64,000 nucleotides of DNA from Capsicum annuum (Eukaryota > Streptophyta > Magnoliopsida > Solanales > Solanaceae). The stretch lies in the NCBI RefSeq assembly GCF_002878395.1, contig NC_061114.1, forward strand, positions 168,924,883 to 168,988,882, read 5' to 3'. The notes under the pieces are model-generated. The model saw only the letters and a program-made list of their open reading frames with translations. It was not told the DNA's origin and ran no database searches. Below are positions 9,810 to 22,443 of the stretch, piece after piece; position 1 is the stretch's first letter, and each line of letters opens with the position of its first letter. The position numbers and the translations under genes are program-made.

Positions 9810-12223
9810 TCCTCCCCTTCTTGAAAAAGATTAGACCTCGAATCCAAACCTTGCAAAACCGAAGAGAGAACAAAAAAATACAAACTCCTCATGGCATGAG
9901 TGTTAGGGTTAGCACAACAAATCATTTCAACATGCCAAGGTTCACATATTTGCAACATAACCAAGGATCCTTTGAATGAAATTTTAAAAATTCGATGAAA
10001 GATGTACGAAGGATTTCGTTATGGGATTCGCCAAGAGTGACACTTTTCTTGTCATGTGGACAAAGAAACAAGTTGGGTGCACTGACATCACCATTTCTAC
10101 ATTTGGCACCAGGGTCAAATGGGAAGAATGGCCATAGACACAGGTCTAGACAACACTCCCCTTTCCCGTGATCTCCCCCCGAACTAAATGGCATACTCTC
10201 TACAATAGCATACATATCATCCAAATAAAATAAAGAGTAGAGAAAGGTATCACTCAAGTCGACTTCTACTAAGGTGTCCTCATGTGTGTACTCACTACTA
10301 GTTTTTCAATCATCACCATGAGTACTCTCAACAATAAAGTCAGACAAAGTAGAAGAAGAAGTAGTTTCAAAGACCACACATTCCTTGCCCTAAGAGTACT
10401 CCCATCTTCTAAGAAGAGATTTCCATCTTTAGGAGAAATATTGTCACACCATAATGGGTTAGCATATAGTCTATATATTCCAAGGCAAGCTATACTATCA
10501 TTTTCACCACTAGGTCTATTAGGAGTATTTATATCATCTTCAAACAAGACATTATACCTAAATAGAGCATAATCTATTTCACAGGCGGATTCGGAACAAA
10601 CACATTCATCGCTCTCTAAAGGATCAATATCAAGTTTCAAAGAGATTTCAATCACAAGATTATCCCAAGAATAGCTCTCGAGTTCACTCCCATTTTGTTG
10701 ACCAATAATTTCAAATACTTCACTCACTTGAGTTTTATTAAGCACATCACACATAACCTCAAGTGGAGGGCAAGTTTCACACATAAGTTGATCAATACCA
10801 ATTATACAAGACAATGTACTTTCATTCAACATATTGGCTTCAACACTAGGTGGAAATAAATTGCCCTTACAAGAAGAGTCAATGTCGTCATCAATAGGAT
10901 CAACTAGTGTATCCACACTCACAACATGTATATCATCAACAAGAGGCAAAGAATCATTAGACTCAAAAGTAAGTAAGCTACAACTCATACTTAATGGGAT
11001 ACTAGCCACACAATTATTAGTCACACACGCCAAAGTGCAAGAGTTAGCTATTTTACCTTAAAGATCTTGAGTAGATTCCTCTTTGCCATGGTGTGAACGT
11101 CCTCCACAAGCATGGGCAGCAACTTCTCTTTGTTTTTGCTCTTCTTCTTTTTCCATGTTTGTACCTACATATATATCCTTAGAAATAGAAGGACAGACAT
11201 CATTAGCATGGTTTGGTGGTAAACCCCTCACTTTGCTCCACACAACCTCTTATTTTTCCACTCTCAAATTTCAACCTTTCACACCTTTACTCCTTATAAT
11301 CTTTTGTCTCTTATCATCATTTGAATTAAAGTAGGTGAATACTTCTCTTTGTGTCTTAGGAAGAATGTACGTCATAAGGTGGTTTCTCCATTGGTCTCTT
11401 ACAATATTAGGCCAATCTTGCACATTTGGAACGTTATGTTGTGCAAACCAATCGGCACCTAAGAATACATGACCATAAGTCAAGGAAAGAATATCATACC
11501 ACACCTCCTATAGTATTCAAATTAAGAGAAGACAACTTTTACCCTCTCGGTAACCTTAAACCCGTCCAAGGAGTATGAAACAAGTAAAGGCTCTCGAAAT
11601 AACCCCAAGTAGTCAACCATAGATGGAAGGATGTAGTTCCTATAGTAACTATCATTTAACACAATGAGAAATCCCGGTATCCCACAAATGGTTACCTTTT
11701 CAGAATGTACACTCCTCGAATCAATATTGTAAGGCACGAGAGTACCCCTTGATTTTGGAGATGCATACCCTCTTCTTCTCATTGGACAACCCCCACTAGA
11801 GCTAGTATAACCATTCATACTATATAGACCTTGATAAGAAGGACTACAAGGTGGAGAATATGAATCTTCACACTCCTCACGTGTATTCTCATCATAGCTC
11901 TTATAAGCTTTGCGAACAAAAGAGTTATACCTAACACCAAATCTATGTTTGGTGTGAGAAGTACAAGACTCCTCAAATGCCCCAACGTCATTATAAAATC
12001 CATCACGAGGTCCTATATCATCTCCAAATTCACCATAAGAACTAGGCACTTCATTCACCTCATTTTCTCCCTCAAAATCGTAACCCTCAAATCTGCCCAA
12101 GTTTTGATCATGGCTATTTTCATAGCCTCCACAATATCCCTCAACTTTATAGCCATAAAACCCCTCATTACAATCATAGTCTCCCATGTTGTAGTCACAA
12201 TAATCTCGATCTATCGAAGACAT
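9800..12223 (-). pseudogene. RT-less retrotransposon polyprotein, copy A
   Basis: The reading starts at 12223 (MSSIDRDYCD) and can be followed, with a few stops and frameshifts, to the polypurine tract near 9815. In order: an acidic Tyr/Gly/Asp-rich N-terminus; a basic Ser/Pro/Tyr segment; a retropepsin-like segment (KVTICGIPGF, an Asp in LNDSYYRN, PSMVDYLGL, then YGHVFLGADWFAQHN at about 11440-11490); a linker; an acidic Cys-containing domain (open at 10269-11033); and a C-terminal segment (open at 9922-10257). No RT, RNase H or integrase motif is present. Breaks lie near 11520, 11250, 11050 and 10265. The function of the C-terminal part is unknown to me. Confidence 0.65.
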
Positions 12224-13109
12224 ATTCCTCTTATATCACCTTTGTACCTACAAAATGAACAAACAAAATTAGTAGTAAAGTTTCCTTGCCAACACTCGTA
12301 TACACTCGTGATCCTCACAATTGGAGCGACGAGTATTGAAAGTTGCTTATACTTTGGTAGTCAATAGGATGTCAATTCTACTTGGCATCCAGAATGGATT
12401 CTTGTTTGATCGACTTAAGACACAAAAAAAAATTACTTACAAACTTGAAACAAAGAAGTTACTACGAGTTAAAAACGAGAAAAGCACAAAAATAACGCTA
12501 ACACGAAGAACGTACTCAAAAACTAATTTACAACTTATTAGATATTTACTAGTTTCCAACAAAGTTGAAACCAATGGAAACAAAGAAAAAAAACTAGGAA
12601 TTCCTATTCTTGAGTTTATGATGACGTGGCACTCAACTATTGGTTGTGGGAATGTTGTTGAAGTTTGAAAGTTCTTAAACTTAGTTGTTCAATCTTCACA
12701 AGAATGATGGAATTTTCATTTTTGGTAAGTAGACAACAAGGTTTTAGGTCTATTTTTCAAGATTCAAAAGTTTTGACCTACTTTCACTCTTTTGGCAAGA
12801 TAACCTTTTTGGAAGTTTTGTCCTCTTTCCTCTTTTGGTCTACCTAGACTCTATTTTTGTAACTAGACTTTTGGGATGTCTTTCGTTCTTTTACCATGTT
12901 GCCAAGACAAATAAAATCCTCACTATTCTTTATCTTGTTTTCAATATCAAACATCCCCTTTGAAGCTACTTCTTCAACACAATGAGATGAACATCAAGAA
13001 CTACAACAACAAAACTGTCCACAACCTTCAACAACAATTTGAAAATTAGCTCAAGAACTTGGATTTAGACTTAAGGAGTGCTAGTGAACAAGAATCTAAC
13101 ACAAGAACT
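12224..13109 (-). other. Non-coding 5' leader of element A
   Basis: This is the long untranslated segment upstream of the polyprotein start. It matches the leader of element B (27855-28010) in reverse complement and that of element C (56194-57471) in part. The ORFs in it are short and unlike each other between copies, so I take it as non-coding. It ends at a recombination or insertion junction near 13110. Confidence 0.6.
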
Positions 13110-13560
13110 TTGAATCGCTTACAGAAACAACTATCATTCCAGCATTCAAATGACTTCTTTTGAGGCCCTTTATGGTAGATGGTGTAGGTATCCTATTGGA
13201 TGGTTTGAGGTGGGTGATACTAAGTTGTTTGGACCTAACTTGGTTCACCAGGAAATAGAGATAGTGAAGGTGATTAGGAAAATACTTAATACTGCTCAAA
13301 GTTGCCAAAAGTCTAAAGAAAATATAAGGCAGATGGAGTTGGAGTTTGAAGTGAGTGATTGGGTATTCTTGAAGGTTTCCTCTATTAAAAGAGTTATGAG
13401 AATTGGGAAGAAGGGGAAGCTCAATAACCATTACATTGTTCAGTACCAAATTGTAAGGAGAAATGGGAATGTCGCTTATAAATAGATTTACCAGTGAGGT
13501 TGGCTTCGATCATCCCATTTTCTACGTGTCTATGCTTAATTGTGTCCCTATCCTGGCATC
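13110..13560 (+). pseudogene. Ty3/gypsy integrase C-terminal remnant
   Basis: The + frame from about 13117 encodes the end of a gypsy integrase: NNYHSSIQM, TSFEALYGRW, PIGWFEVGD, then an LEFEVSDWVFLKVS-type GPY/F-linked motif and KGKLNNHYIV up to a stop at 13485. After a frame change it continues with the expected tail to about 13545. This is the chromovirus-type integrase end seen widely in plants. It begins exactly where element A breaks off, so everything 5' of it (gag, RT) is missing. Confidence 0.8.
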
Positions 13561-14105
13561 CTACACATATATATGTATAATTGTGTGCATATGGTTTACG
13601 ACTGGATTTAGGTAAAATGCATTATTTTATCCCTATCCCTTGAGTTACATGCCAGTGCTTGCCTTACTGACAATCCCCAGACGCTACATCATTTCATGAT
13701 CTAGGTTTGGAGGACTTCTCTGTTACTCTTTTAAAGTATTAGGTGGTTGGGTACTTTTGTGATCAGTGGTGAAGTGGTGAGCCTCCATCCCTTGGAAGGC
13801 CTAGTAGTTTCATTGGTTTTCTTATTGTCTTAGTATCTTGGATTCTTGTCTGTCATAGTCAGGGGCATGTCCTAACTTAGTTGGTATTCTTGGTTTAGAG
13901 GCTTTCATGGATACGATTGGTATGTCGTTGTTATATTGATTTGAATCTTTACATCTTCTTTTGGTTTTATTTATCTATCATTAATTTGGTTGTTTTTCAC
14001 TATTTATTTTTATTGTGCTTTGAAGGTAAGACTAAGGGGGTAGTCTCTAGCTCATGGTGGACTTGAGATGCTTGTCACGACCAGGACCAAGATCGGGTTG
14101 TGACA
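13561..14105 (+). repeat. 3' region/LTR end of + strand gypsy
   Basis: This non-coding, T-rich sequence follows the integrase remnant and ends in a short palindrome: TGTCACGACC (14073-14082) and GGTTGTGACA (14096-14105). TGTCACGACC and its complement are typical outer ends of solanaceous gypsy LTRs. I infer this is the 3' untranslated and LTR part of the fragment to its left. The LTR start is not identifiable without its partner. Confidence 0.4.
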
Positions 14106-16745
14106 ACCTATATCCTCAAATAAGTAAGGGTAATCGTCCTGCAATTCCTTATTGATTTCCCTAGGGGATTCTTAGACCAAATAATGTTTTCCTTGAACTT
14201 TCACCGAACAAATTTCCTTCATCCTCAGCTTCCGAGCATCCCATTCTAGAATTGCCACCATCTTCTCCTCGTAAACTTAGTTCTTATCTAACAAAAAAGA
14301 ATTCCACTTATTAATTTAATCTCTATACCTATGTTACCTTTTGAGCATGGACACACAAAACACCAGATAAACTCCTACCAACCCTGGCGGCAATGCTAGT
14401 TTGTATGCAACCAAACCCATATCCTCAAGAATCTCAAAGGGACATATATATTGAGAGCTGAGCTTGGCCTTCGTGATAAACCTATGACTTCCTTCATAAT
14501 AGATACTTTGAGCAACACATGTTCACCGAACCTTAAAAACATGATTTTTACCTTACGATCTCCATACTCCTTCAGTCTACTTTGAGCAGGTAACAACTTG
14601 ATTTAAATAAACCTTACTATTTCTTCAGCCTCCTTTACCAAGTCAATGCCTACAGGTTTAGCATTTCCAGTCTCACACAACCCAATAGATGATCTACACC
14701 TTCTTTCATAACTATTGTTGTGTGAAAACTCACACAATAATAGAAACTAATCATAATGACCGCCACTATCAATCACATAGGCTCTCAACATATCCTCTAG
14801 CACCTGAATCATCCACTCTAACTTTTGGTCAACTTAAGGGTGAAAAGTTGTGCTAACGGTGAGCTAGGTGTCCAACTCCTTGTGCAACCTTTCCCAAAAT
14901 TTTGAAATACATCTTATGTCTCTATTAGAAATCATGGTGGGTGCACCCCATAAAGCCTTACTATCTCTATGACGTAGATTTTGGCTAGTGATTGGGAGTT
15001 CTAGTCTACTTGAACTGGCAAGAAGTGAGTTTATTTAATCAATCAATACACTATAACCCAAAGAGAATAATATTTTCCCAAGGTCATAGAAAGACCTATC
15101 ACAAAATCCATAGTAATATTCTCCTATTTCCAAAAAAGTATAGTCATTCTTTAAAGCAATCCCACGGGCCTTTGATGTTCATACTTTATCGATTGACAGT
15201 TGAGATAATTCGATGAATGCTTAACTATGTCTCTCTTCATCCCAAGTTACCAATAAAGTTTCCTCAAGTCAGGATATATTTTGGTTTCATCTGGATGAAT
15301 AGAGTAACGAAAGCCATAGGCTTTAAAAAGTACATCATGAATCATATCTCCAATTCAAGAGACATAATTCTTACCTTAAACCACAATGCCCCACCCACAT
15401 CAAGAGTGGCATCCGCTACCTCTCCACGTGTCATCTTATTCTAGAGTGTATTCAACTTTTCGTCTTCAAAATGATAGACATTCATTTGATCTAGGAATTT
15501 TGACTTTACCTTGACACTAGCAAACACTCCACTTCTATTTGAAACACCAAACTACATGCACTGTGATGTTAGAGTTTGAAACTCTCTAGCCAAAGGTCAG
15601 TTGGATAATCTTATAAAGAAAAAACTACCCATACTTGTAACCTTCCAGCTCAATGCATCTACGATCACATTGTTCTTCTCTAGATGATACAGAATAGTCA
15701 CATAATAATTTGATAGAAATTCCATTCATCTCTACTGCCTTAGATTCAAATCCATTTGAGTAAACACATGTTGTAGGTTATGATGATCTGTGAATACCTC
15801 ACACTTGACACTATAGAGATAGTGCCTCTGAATCTTTAGAGCAAACACCACTGCTACTAGCTCTAAATAATGGGTGGGGTAGTTTTTTTCATGAGGATTC
15901 AATTCCCTTGAAGCATAAGCCATAACATTCTTATCCTGCTTACACAACACCAAATCCCAAAAGTAAAGATAATATAACACTATTAAATCCTTATTTCAAC
16001 TAGTAAAAAAGAATAGGTATTATGGTCAACATTATCTAGAGCCTTTGAAAGCTCTTCTCAAAATCATCTGACCAAACAAAAGGTACTTCTTTCTGTGTGA
16101 ACCTGGTTAAGTATGTTTCTATAGATGTAAAGTTTTCGACAAAACTATATAGTAGCTAAAAAAACCCACAAAACTCCTTACTTTTATCACTGAGCTAGGT
16201 CTAACCAATTCATGATTGCCTCAATTTTTTGGAGATCCACCGCCACCACCTTCTTTAAAACAACATGCCTCATGAAAGAAACTGAAGACAACTAGAACTC
16301 ATAATTTGAGAACTTGGCATACAATGACTTCTCCTTTAGAATCCCCAACACAACGTGAAGATGACATTCATGCTTCTTCTTATAATTGGAGAAAACTAAG
16401 ATGTCATCAATGAACACAATAAAAAAAGAATCCAAATATGACTTAAAATACAATTCATCAAGCTCATAAAGGCTATAGGCGTATTGGTCAACCCAAAGGA
16501 CATCATACTCGTAATGGTCATACTAAGTCCTAAATATTATTTTTGGTATCCTCTGGCCTTATTTTCTATTGATTGTAACTTGACTTCAAGTCAATTTTGG
16601 AAAATATAATTGCACCCTGTAACTTGTCAAACAAATCATCTATACAAGGTAAAGAAACTTATTTCTGATGGTAACGTTATTCAATTGTCTATAATCAATG
16701 CACATCCTCATGTTGATATTTTTCTCCCTATCATCGTGCTTCCTC
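14106..16745 (-). pseudogene. Ty3/gypsy RT-RNase H-integrase remnant
   Basis: On the minus strand, domains run in gypsy order from high to low coordinate. RT spans 16740-16000 (NINMRMCIDY, FIVFIDDILVFSNYK at about 16400-16440). RNase H is at 15980-15732 ([31 protein letters not shown]). A decayed integrase covers 15700-14600, and its C-terminus is at 14596-14396 (AQSRLKEYGD, GEHVLLKVS). Many stops and frameshifts show it is old. gag and protease are not here. The fragment stops at about 16745, where SIRE-type sequence begins, and it faces the + strand gypsy remnant tail to tail. Confidence 0.75.
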
Positions 16746-16960
16746 TATAATGCAACACGGGGACTTGGTCCCTTGTTGTCACTTTCTGATTTTTTCCATT
16801 TCATCCCCTTGTTATCACGTGCCTTTAATTAGTGTATTTGAACACTTCACACTTTATCTTATCAACATGACTCCCAATTCGTCTATTCAACACCTCACAT
16901 ACTTCCCCTATCAGCATGCCATTTATATCCACCTAGAACATACCATTTGGTACCTGGTCC

Positions 16961-17958
16961 TAGGGGTGGGCATAAATAACGAAAAACCAAAGAAACCAAA
17001 AAAACTGAACCAAAATTTAAATTTGGTTTCAATTTTTTGGTTTTTCGGATTGATTTTGGATTTTAGTTTTCAAATTTTGGTTAAACGGTTCGGTTTATGG
17101 TTTTCTTTAAAAAAATTTTGGTTAAACTGAAATTATATAAATAATATTATAATATATATATATATATATTATTAATTTATTTTATATATAAAATAATATA
17201 TATTATCAATATATTATATTAATTATATATACATTTTAGTAACCCTAATTCCAACTCCAAGGAGCCTAAATCCCTAAACAGTAAACATATTACCATTCAC
17301 ACTCAAGTCTCAACACTCACAACAGTAAACAGTAAATCCAAGGAGTCGTTTACAATTTACACCACCGACGATTCGGCAAAATAGACGAAAGACCGGCGAT
17401 CTACTCCCTTTCTTTACAACGACACTGTGACCAGCGACCCACAACCGTAACCCGCGACCCACGAATTTGATGTTCTGTGTTTGTGTCTAAAGAGGAGCAT
17501 TCAGGTGAGTTTATGGCATTTTTTGCTTAACATGGTAGTTTATTGCATTTTCTTTATTTTACATTTGGAATGGAAATGAGTACTGCATCACCCAAGAAAC
17601 TTCGTATGTTAGTCCCAACGATGAAATTGCTTGTTACCATAAAGAACTTGATGACATTATTTAGTTTTATTGAGTTACTTATAGTTATTTATATTTGGGA
17701 ATGAAAAATATATTTGAAAAAAATCATTTTTCTTAAAAAAATCATCAATTTTAAATGCTCAGTTATGAAAAAAAGAGGCTCTCTACTTTAACATTTCAAA
17801 CCGAAATAAAAATCCAAAATAACCGAACCGAATTTGTTGAAACCAAACCAAACCGATTTTTTTCGGTTTGATTATGGTTGTTATTTTTGTCAATTCAAAA
17901 ACCGATAAATCAAACTAATATTAAACAATCAGACTAAACCGACCGAACACCCACCCTA
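16961..17958. mobile_element. Non-autonomous hAT element, exact 8-bp TSD
   Basis: The termini are TAGGGGTGGGC at 16961 and ACACCCACCCTA ending at 17958, which form hAT-type inverted repeats. They are flanked by a perfect 8-bp target duplication CCTGGTCC (16953-16960 and 17959-17966). Subterminal regions are packed with aaccgaa/ttcggtt-type motifs in opposite orientation at the two ends, probable transposase-binding repeats. The interior has an AT microsatellite (about 17150-17230) and a short GC-richer stretch (17330-17480) that may be captured. No transposase ORF is present. Confidence 0.85.
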
Positions 17959-18336
17959 CCTGGTCCTCTACTATATGTAATCAGTAATGTATTCCCCCTT
18001 TGGCATTATTGAAAAGTAAAAAAAGTAAACCAAGAGTAAATTAAGCACAAATTAGATAACCCATGGTCACTGGGGCAAAACTAACATGAAGAAAAACTTT
18101 GCAATTTAAAGATGACAAAAGCAACGTACAAAGCAAAGTTCATTATAAGTAGGGTAAGTATCAAAGTAGAGCATAAATTAAATGTTCTTAGGGAAAAAGC
18201 CATAGGAATCAAGAATGATTAACAAATGAAGGACTAGGAAGAAAAGTTTGAAGAAGTGGGGTCAGGTTATTGTTGAGATGCCTTATATCAAAATTTGACC
18301 TAAGGACCTCGCTAGTTAATATTGACATTCTCTTCT

Positions 18337-19894
18337 TCAGTTCTGCATTCTTAGTTTAATCATTTCTTTGTCACATGGGCTTCCTTTTGAAAGATGCTGA
18401 ATTATCTCCTGAAGTTTGCTGATTTCTTTCTCCTTGACAGCTTGGTTGAACCTCAGTTCCTCTATTTCCTTACTAAGATCCCCTTGATAAATGCTACCTG
18501 GTTTGACACATTCAGTCTTGACTAGTGTTTTCATATCAAGAATTTGAACCACAAGTCCTTAGGTTCCAAAATCACATACAATGCCATAATGTTTAAGTCC
18601 TTTGTTCAGCCAAAATCCATACGACATGCAATGCTTTCCATTCTTACAAAGAACAACTTTGTGAATGGGTTCTATTATCAATGCAGGTATATTAATGAAT
18701 TCAAAGTTACTAAGGCATTTCATCACATATAAGTCAGTGGTTGAGGCAATGTTTATCTTTTGTGACCTAAGCAGGATTACCTTGTTCACAAAGTCAAAAA
18801 ACAATTGAAACTCACTCTTGAATGAGTTCCTATTCACTGCAGCCACAGATTTTCCTTTGAACTTGGATGAATTTTCTAAGAATTCTATTGAAGGCAGCTG
18901 CTTAGAGATAGTTCTCACCCCATATAGGAACTTCAATAAATGTTCCTAGTGTTTTCTCATTCAGCTTTATTTCCTTCCCTTAGACCTATGCGGTCAGACT
19001 TACCCCATCTTTTTAGAATTCTAAAGTAAAATAGAATTCCCTAACTATCTCATCAAAAGAAGTGGGAACAGGTCCTTCCTTGAGATGCATCCAACCTTGA
19101 TGTTTAACCAGCTCAACAAGTTCCAAAATACCCGGTTCTTTTAGCATATTTGAATAAAAAATCTTTCTAGTTAACACCTTTTGATTCTTCAAGAGAATAT
19201 TTATAACTTCATTGGATATAACCTTACTTTTATCCACATTCTTTATTTTAGAATAAGTGATCATAGTTTTCCTTTTAGCTACTTTTATCTTCTTGGGATC
19301 AGGTCCCTCAAGAGTCAACTGCTTTTCAGTAAAACTTCCAAACCATTTTATAGAGATTCTTAGTGTTTTATTAATATTATTTTTCTTATGATAAACTATG
19401 ATATTTCCTAGCTTTTTGACAACAAAATAATGTTTCAGCTACCCAGGTTTTATCTTCCACAACATTATTAGAACAGTTTTGAAGATTTAGGAGAGATTCA
19501 TTAACAAGTTGAGTAAGAAAAGAGTTAAGCTTTGGAAGAGTGGGAGAAGAAGGATGTTTTTCAAAATAGTTTAGAAAGGAATTTATCACAGTGCGAAGCT
19601 TAGAATCCTTTGAAATATATGAAAGTGGGAGATCTGTAGTCATTAAGAAGTTCTTTCTCTTGGAGGGCCTCTTTTGAATTTTGGATTTTCTCTTTTGATA
19701 TAAGAAAGAGTGGGTGCATCAAAATTTAAGAAATAATGAGCACATGGAAGGGTTTTTTGGGGGAATAAGATATGATCAATATTAGATTTTAGGTGACTCG
19801 CCTTCATTTTTAGAATAGGACAATTTTTTTCTGACACAAGGGCAAGGAGGACATGAATTTTTCTTGGCAAAATAGACAAAATTTGCACATACAA
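18337..19894 (-). pseudogene. Env-like ORF of SIRE-type element
   Basis: Successive minus-strand open pieces (19894-19643, 19643-19386, 19318-19013, 18936-18559, 18552-18337) form one decayed protein. Recognisable parts are the plant-retroelement region RKIFYSNMLK, ELVELVKHQGWMHL, IVREFYFTL; a middle domain with LPALIIEPIHKVV and GKHCMSYGFWLNK; and a C-terminal coiled coil (KEIEELRFNQ..KEKEISKLQEI). SIRE-type copia elements carry an extra ORF after pol with this layout, usually called env-like. Its function is unproven. Start and exact breaks cannot be fixed by eye. Confidence 0.6.
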
Positions 19895-20599
19895 GATACT
19901 AACCTGATAGATGGGATAGGTCCCTCTCTAATTTGTATGAATCTTTAACTTTGTGCTATCATATTTGTCCACCTCTAAAGTTGTTCCCATTGGTGTATAC
20001 ATACAAAGGTATGACATTGAGTTAGACCAACAAGCACTAATTTACAAAGGATACTTGACACCTGGACATAGCTAATTTTGTAAGGAGACACTGATTCACT
20101 TGATGGTAGGTCAGGTTAGTCTGATCAATCCTAGCATCAACTTGATAGATTCATTACACCATATGATACCGCGACATGTTCTAGAAGTAGGTCTAAGGAC
20201 TAAGTCCAAGACTTGGCATTCTTCAAAAGTTCAGAGTTCCTTAAGCATTCCACTGAACTTGGCAGCTTTTTTCACATCTTTGAGCTCATCCTTGGGGATA
20301 GAAATGCTAATCACATAAGACTCGTTCACCTTGAAGTGTCTTAGGAAAGAGAATATAGTCAGACCTTCCATTCATAGCCTTGAACAATTATATAACAAAA
20401 TGATTTTTTTGATTGCAAACTCTTTCTCCCTCTTGTATTACAATCATTTGTTAGACTTAGGAACCCATTAGAGCTTGAATTCCTAGTACAAGGACAGAGG
20501 TACGACTAAGTTTTTATTTGTCCATCTAGGTAGTGTGAGCTTTCTTTTTGCCCCTTTTCATACTTTTAAGGGACATGAAATTCTTTGGATCTTGTTGGA

Positions 20600-22330
20600 T
20601 ATATCTATCATTGAACATTTTTTCTCTATTCCAGCTTTGACAGTGTTCCTTCAGGTGTCCATTCTTCCAAAGTGTGTGCACTAGGGTTTATAGACTTTGT
20701 TCTTGACATCTAGAACATCCTTGTCTTGTGAATTAAAATACTGAGCTTTGTACTGATACCCAAGACCCTTTCCATTATAGAATCCCTGACCAATAAAATT
20801 AGAGAGGATTTGTGAAGATGAGGTCTATTGAAGAGATTTTTTGGGTTCTTCCTTCAAACGGACCAAGACCCTTTCTAACTCCTCATTTTTCTTGAACACA
20901 GTCATGAGATGGTTTCGAGAATTCTTATGCTTTTATTCAAGATCAATTTGAAGCTTTGAGGCTTTTTTTTTCCTTTTTCTATCAAAAACATCTACTTTCT
21001 TCAATTGGCTCACCAAACTAAGAGTGTTAAATTTTAACTTAGCTCACTGCTCTTCTGTTTCAGAGATCTAGTGAGTTAAGGAAATTAATTCAAGCTAATC
21101 ATTCTCTATCCTTTCTTCTAGACCATTTTTCTCAGTACTCAACATGCACATAGTATTAATCAATATATTTGATAGCTTTTTTAACTTCCTATCAGAATAA
21201 TTTTCAAGCTTCTTCTTAATGTCAGAGATAGTTACCCCATTCTCTTCTTCAGTTTCAGTGTCTTCTATAAAAGAAAACATGAAGTCGAAGGTGAATTTCT
21301 AATCTTCAACTGCAAGCATGGAGATATCTGCAGACTTCTCAATTTCATCAGATTCACTGGAGGAATCGCCCCAACTAGCTAAGGCTTGTTTAACTGCAAG
21401 ATCAATCACAACCTATTTTTATAATTTTACAAGGACCTGTTCCCTGTCTCTTTCTTTGTTACCTCCTTTATAATAATCCTAATGGTTCATTTTGTGCATT
21501 GGATGATCCTTAATAAAGTGTTCAGCACTTCCACATTTGTGACAAACTTCCATAGTGGCTCCTTTTCTGTTGCTGCTTTCACTTCTCTAGAACTAACCAC
21601 TTTTCCTCATAGCTTTAACAATTTTTTGCTAGGTAGGCAGTATCAGTGTCATCTTTATTTGGACTTGATCTTGAAGATTTTAAATCTAGATATTTATCCC
21701 TTTTTACCTTCATCTTCTCATGCCCTTGTTATTTTTTAAGTTCATGAGTTTTCAGGTTCCCAATGAGTTTATCCATGGTGAGAGTTTTTAAGTTCCTAGC
21801 CACAGTGATACCATCCACTTTGCTTTACCAGGACTTAGGAAGAACACCAAGAATCTTTCTCACTTGCTTATACACTAGAATTACCTCTCCTAAGCAATGA
21901 AGCTTATTTGTAATTGAAGTGAACCTTGTATGCATTTCTTGGATAGTTTCTTCTTCTTTCATGGTGATGGTTTCATACTAAGTAGTCAACATGTCTACTT
22001 TTGAATCCTTCACATCAGTAGCACCTTCATGATCAGTCTTCAAGCAATCCCAGATCACTTTATTATTTTCACAAGCTGAGTATTATTATATTCATCAGGC
22101 CCAATTCCATAGACTAATAGTTTCTTGGCCTTGTATTTTTTCTTAATCTACCTTCTATCTTCACCATTGAACTCTCTATAACTCTAGACAACCATTGTTG
22201 TCATTTCTCCTTCTTTGGCTTCTTTCACTAAAACATGAGGATAGTCAAGGATTATGTCCATCAGTTCACTATGTTTAGCCTAATGAAGTCACATATCCTA
22301 GTTTTCCACCACCTATAATATTGTCCATTG
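20600..22330 (-). pseudogene. Copia SIRE-type gag remnant
   Basis: The minus strand shows gag of the UBN2 type: TRFTSITNKLHCLGE, VRKILGVLPKSW, DGITVARNLKTL, DKLIGNLKTHEL (about 21990-21740). A zinc knuckle C-x-x-C-x-x-x-x-H-x-x-x-x-H follows near 21500-21550, with the final Cys changed to His. Next is the acidic Ser/Glu-rich segment and DIKKKLENYSDRKLKKLSNI (21280-21095). Stops occur throughout. Lysine-rich coiled-coil sequence continues to about 20600. The protease that should follow is not recognisable. Confidence 0.65.
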
Positions 22331-22430
22331 AATCTTGGTTGTCTAGATATAGATTAACCTTTTTCTAGATTAGGTAGAGCAGTTATTCTAACCAAGACAC
22401 TCTAGGTGTGAATCTTTTAGAGTGATCAGA

Positions 22431-22443
22431 CTCTGATACCAAC
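22431..22443 (-). promoter_or_regulatory. tRNA-iMet primer binding site (SIRE)
   Basis: Minus-strand GTTGGTATCAGAG sits directly inside the 5' LTR, complementary to the 3' end of initiator tRNA-Met, the usual primer for plant copia elements. Confidence 0.8.

Larger units (their letters stand above)
8902..13109 (-). mobile_element. Element A: RT-less LTR retrotransposon
   Basis: A minus-strand LTR element with a 3' LTR (8902-9809), a polyprotein gene (about 9800-12223) and a long non-coding leader (12224-13109). The 5' LTR is missing: the leader ends at a junction with gypsy integrase sequence near 13110. The leader matches 27855-28010 of element B, and the coding part matches element C. No RT, RNase H or integrase occurs between LTR and leader, and C also lacks them, so this is a property of the family and not a deletion in one copy. 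Confidence 0.75.

Noticed and set aside
10282..10572. Plus-strand ORFs within elements A and C (10282-10572, 10834-11061, 54285-54524 and similar)
   Set aside because: They are antisense to the polyprotein, which is conserved between copies in the minus frame.
12321..12847. Plus-strand ORFs of 115 and 60 codons
   Set aside because: They fall in the non-coding leader of element A, are not conserved in element C, and match no domain.
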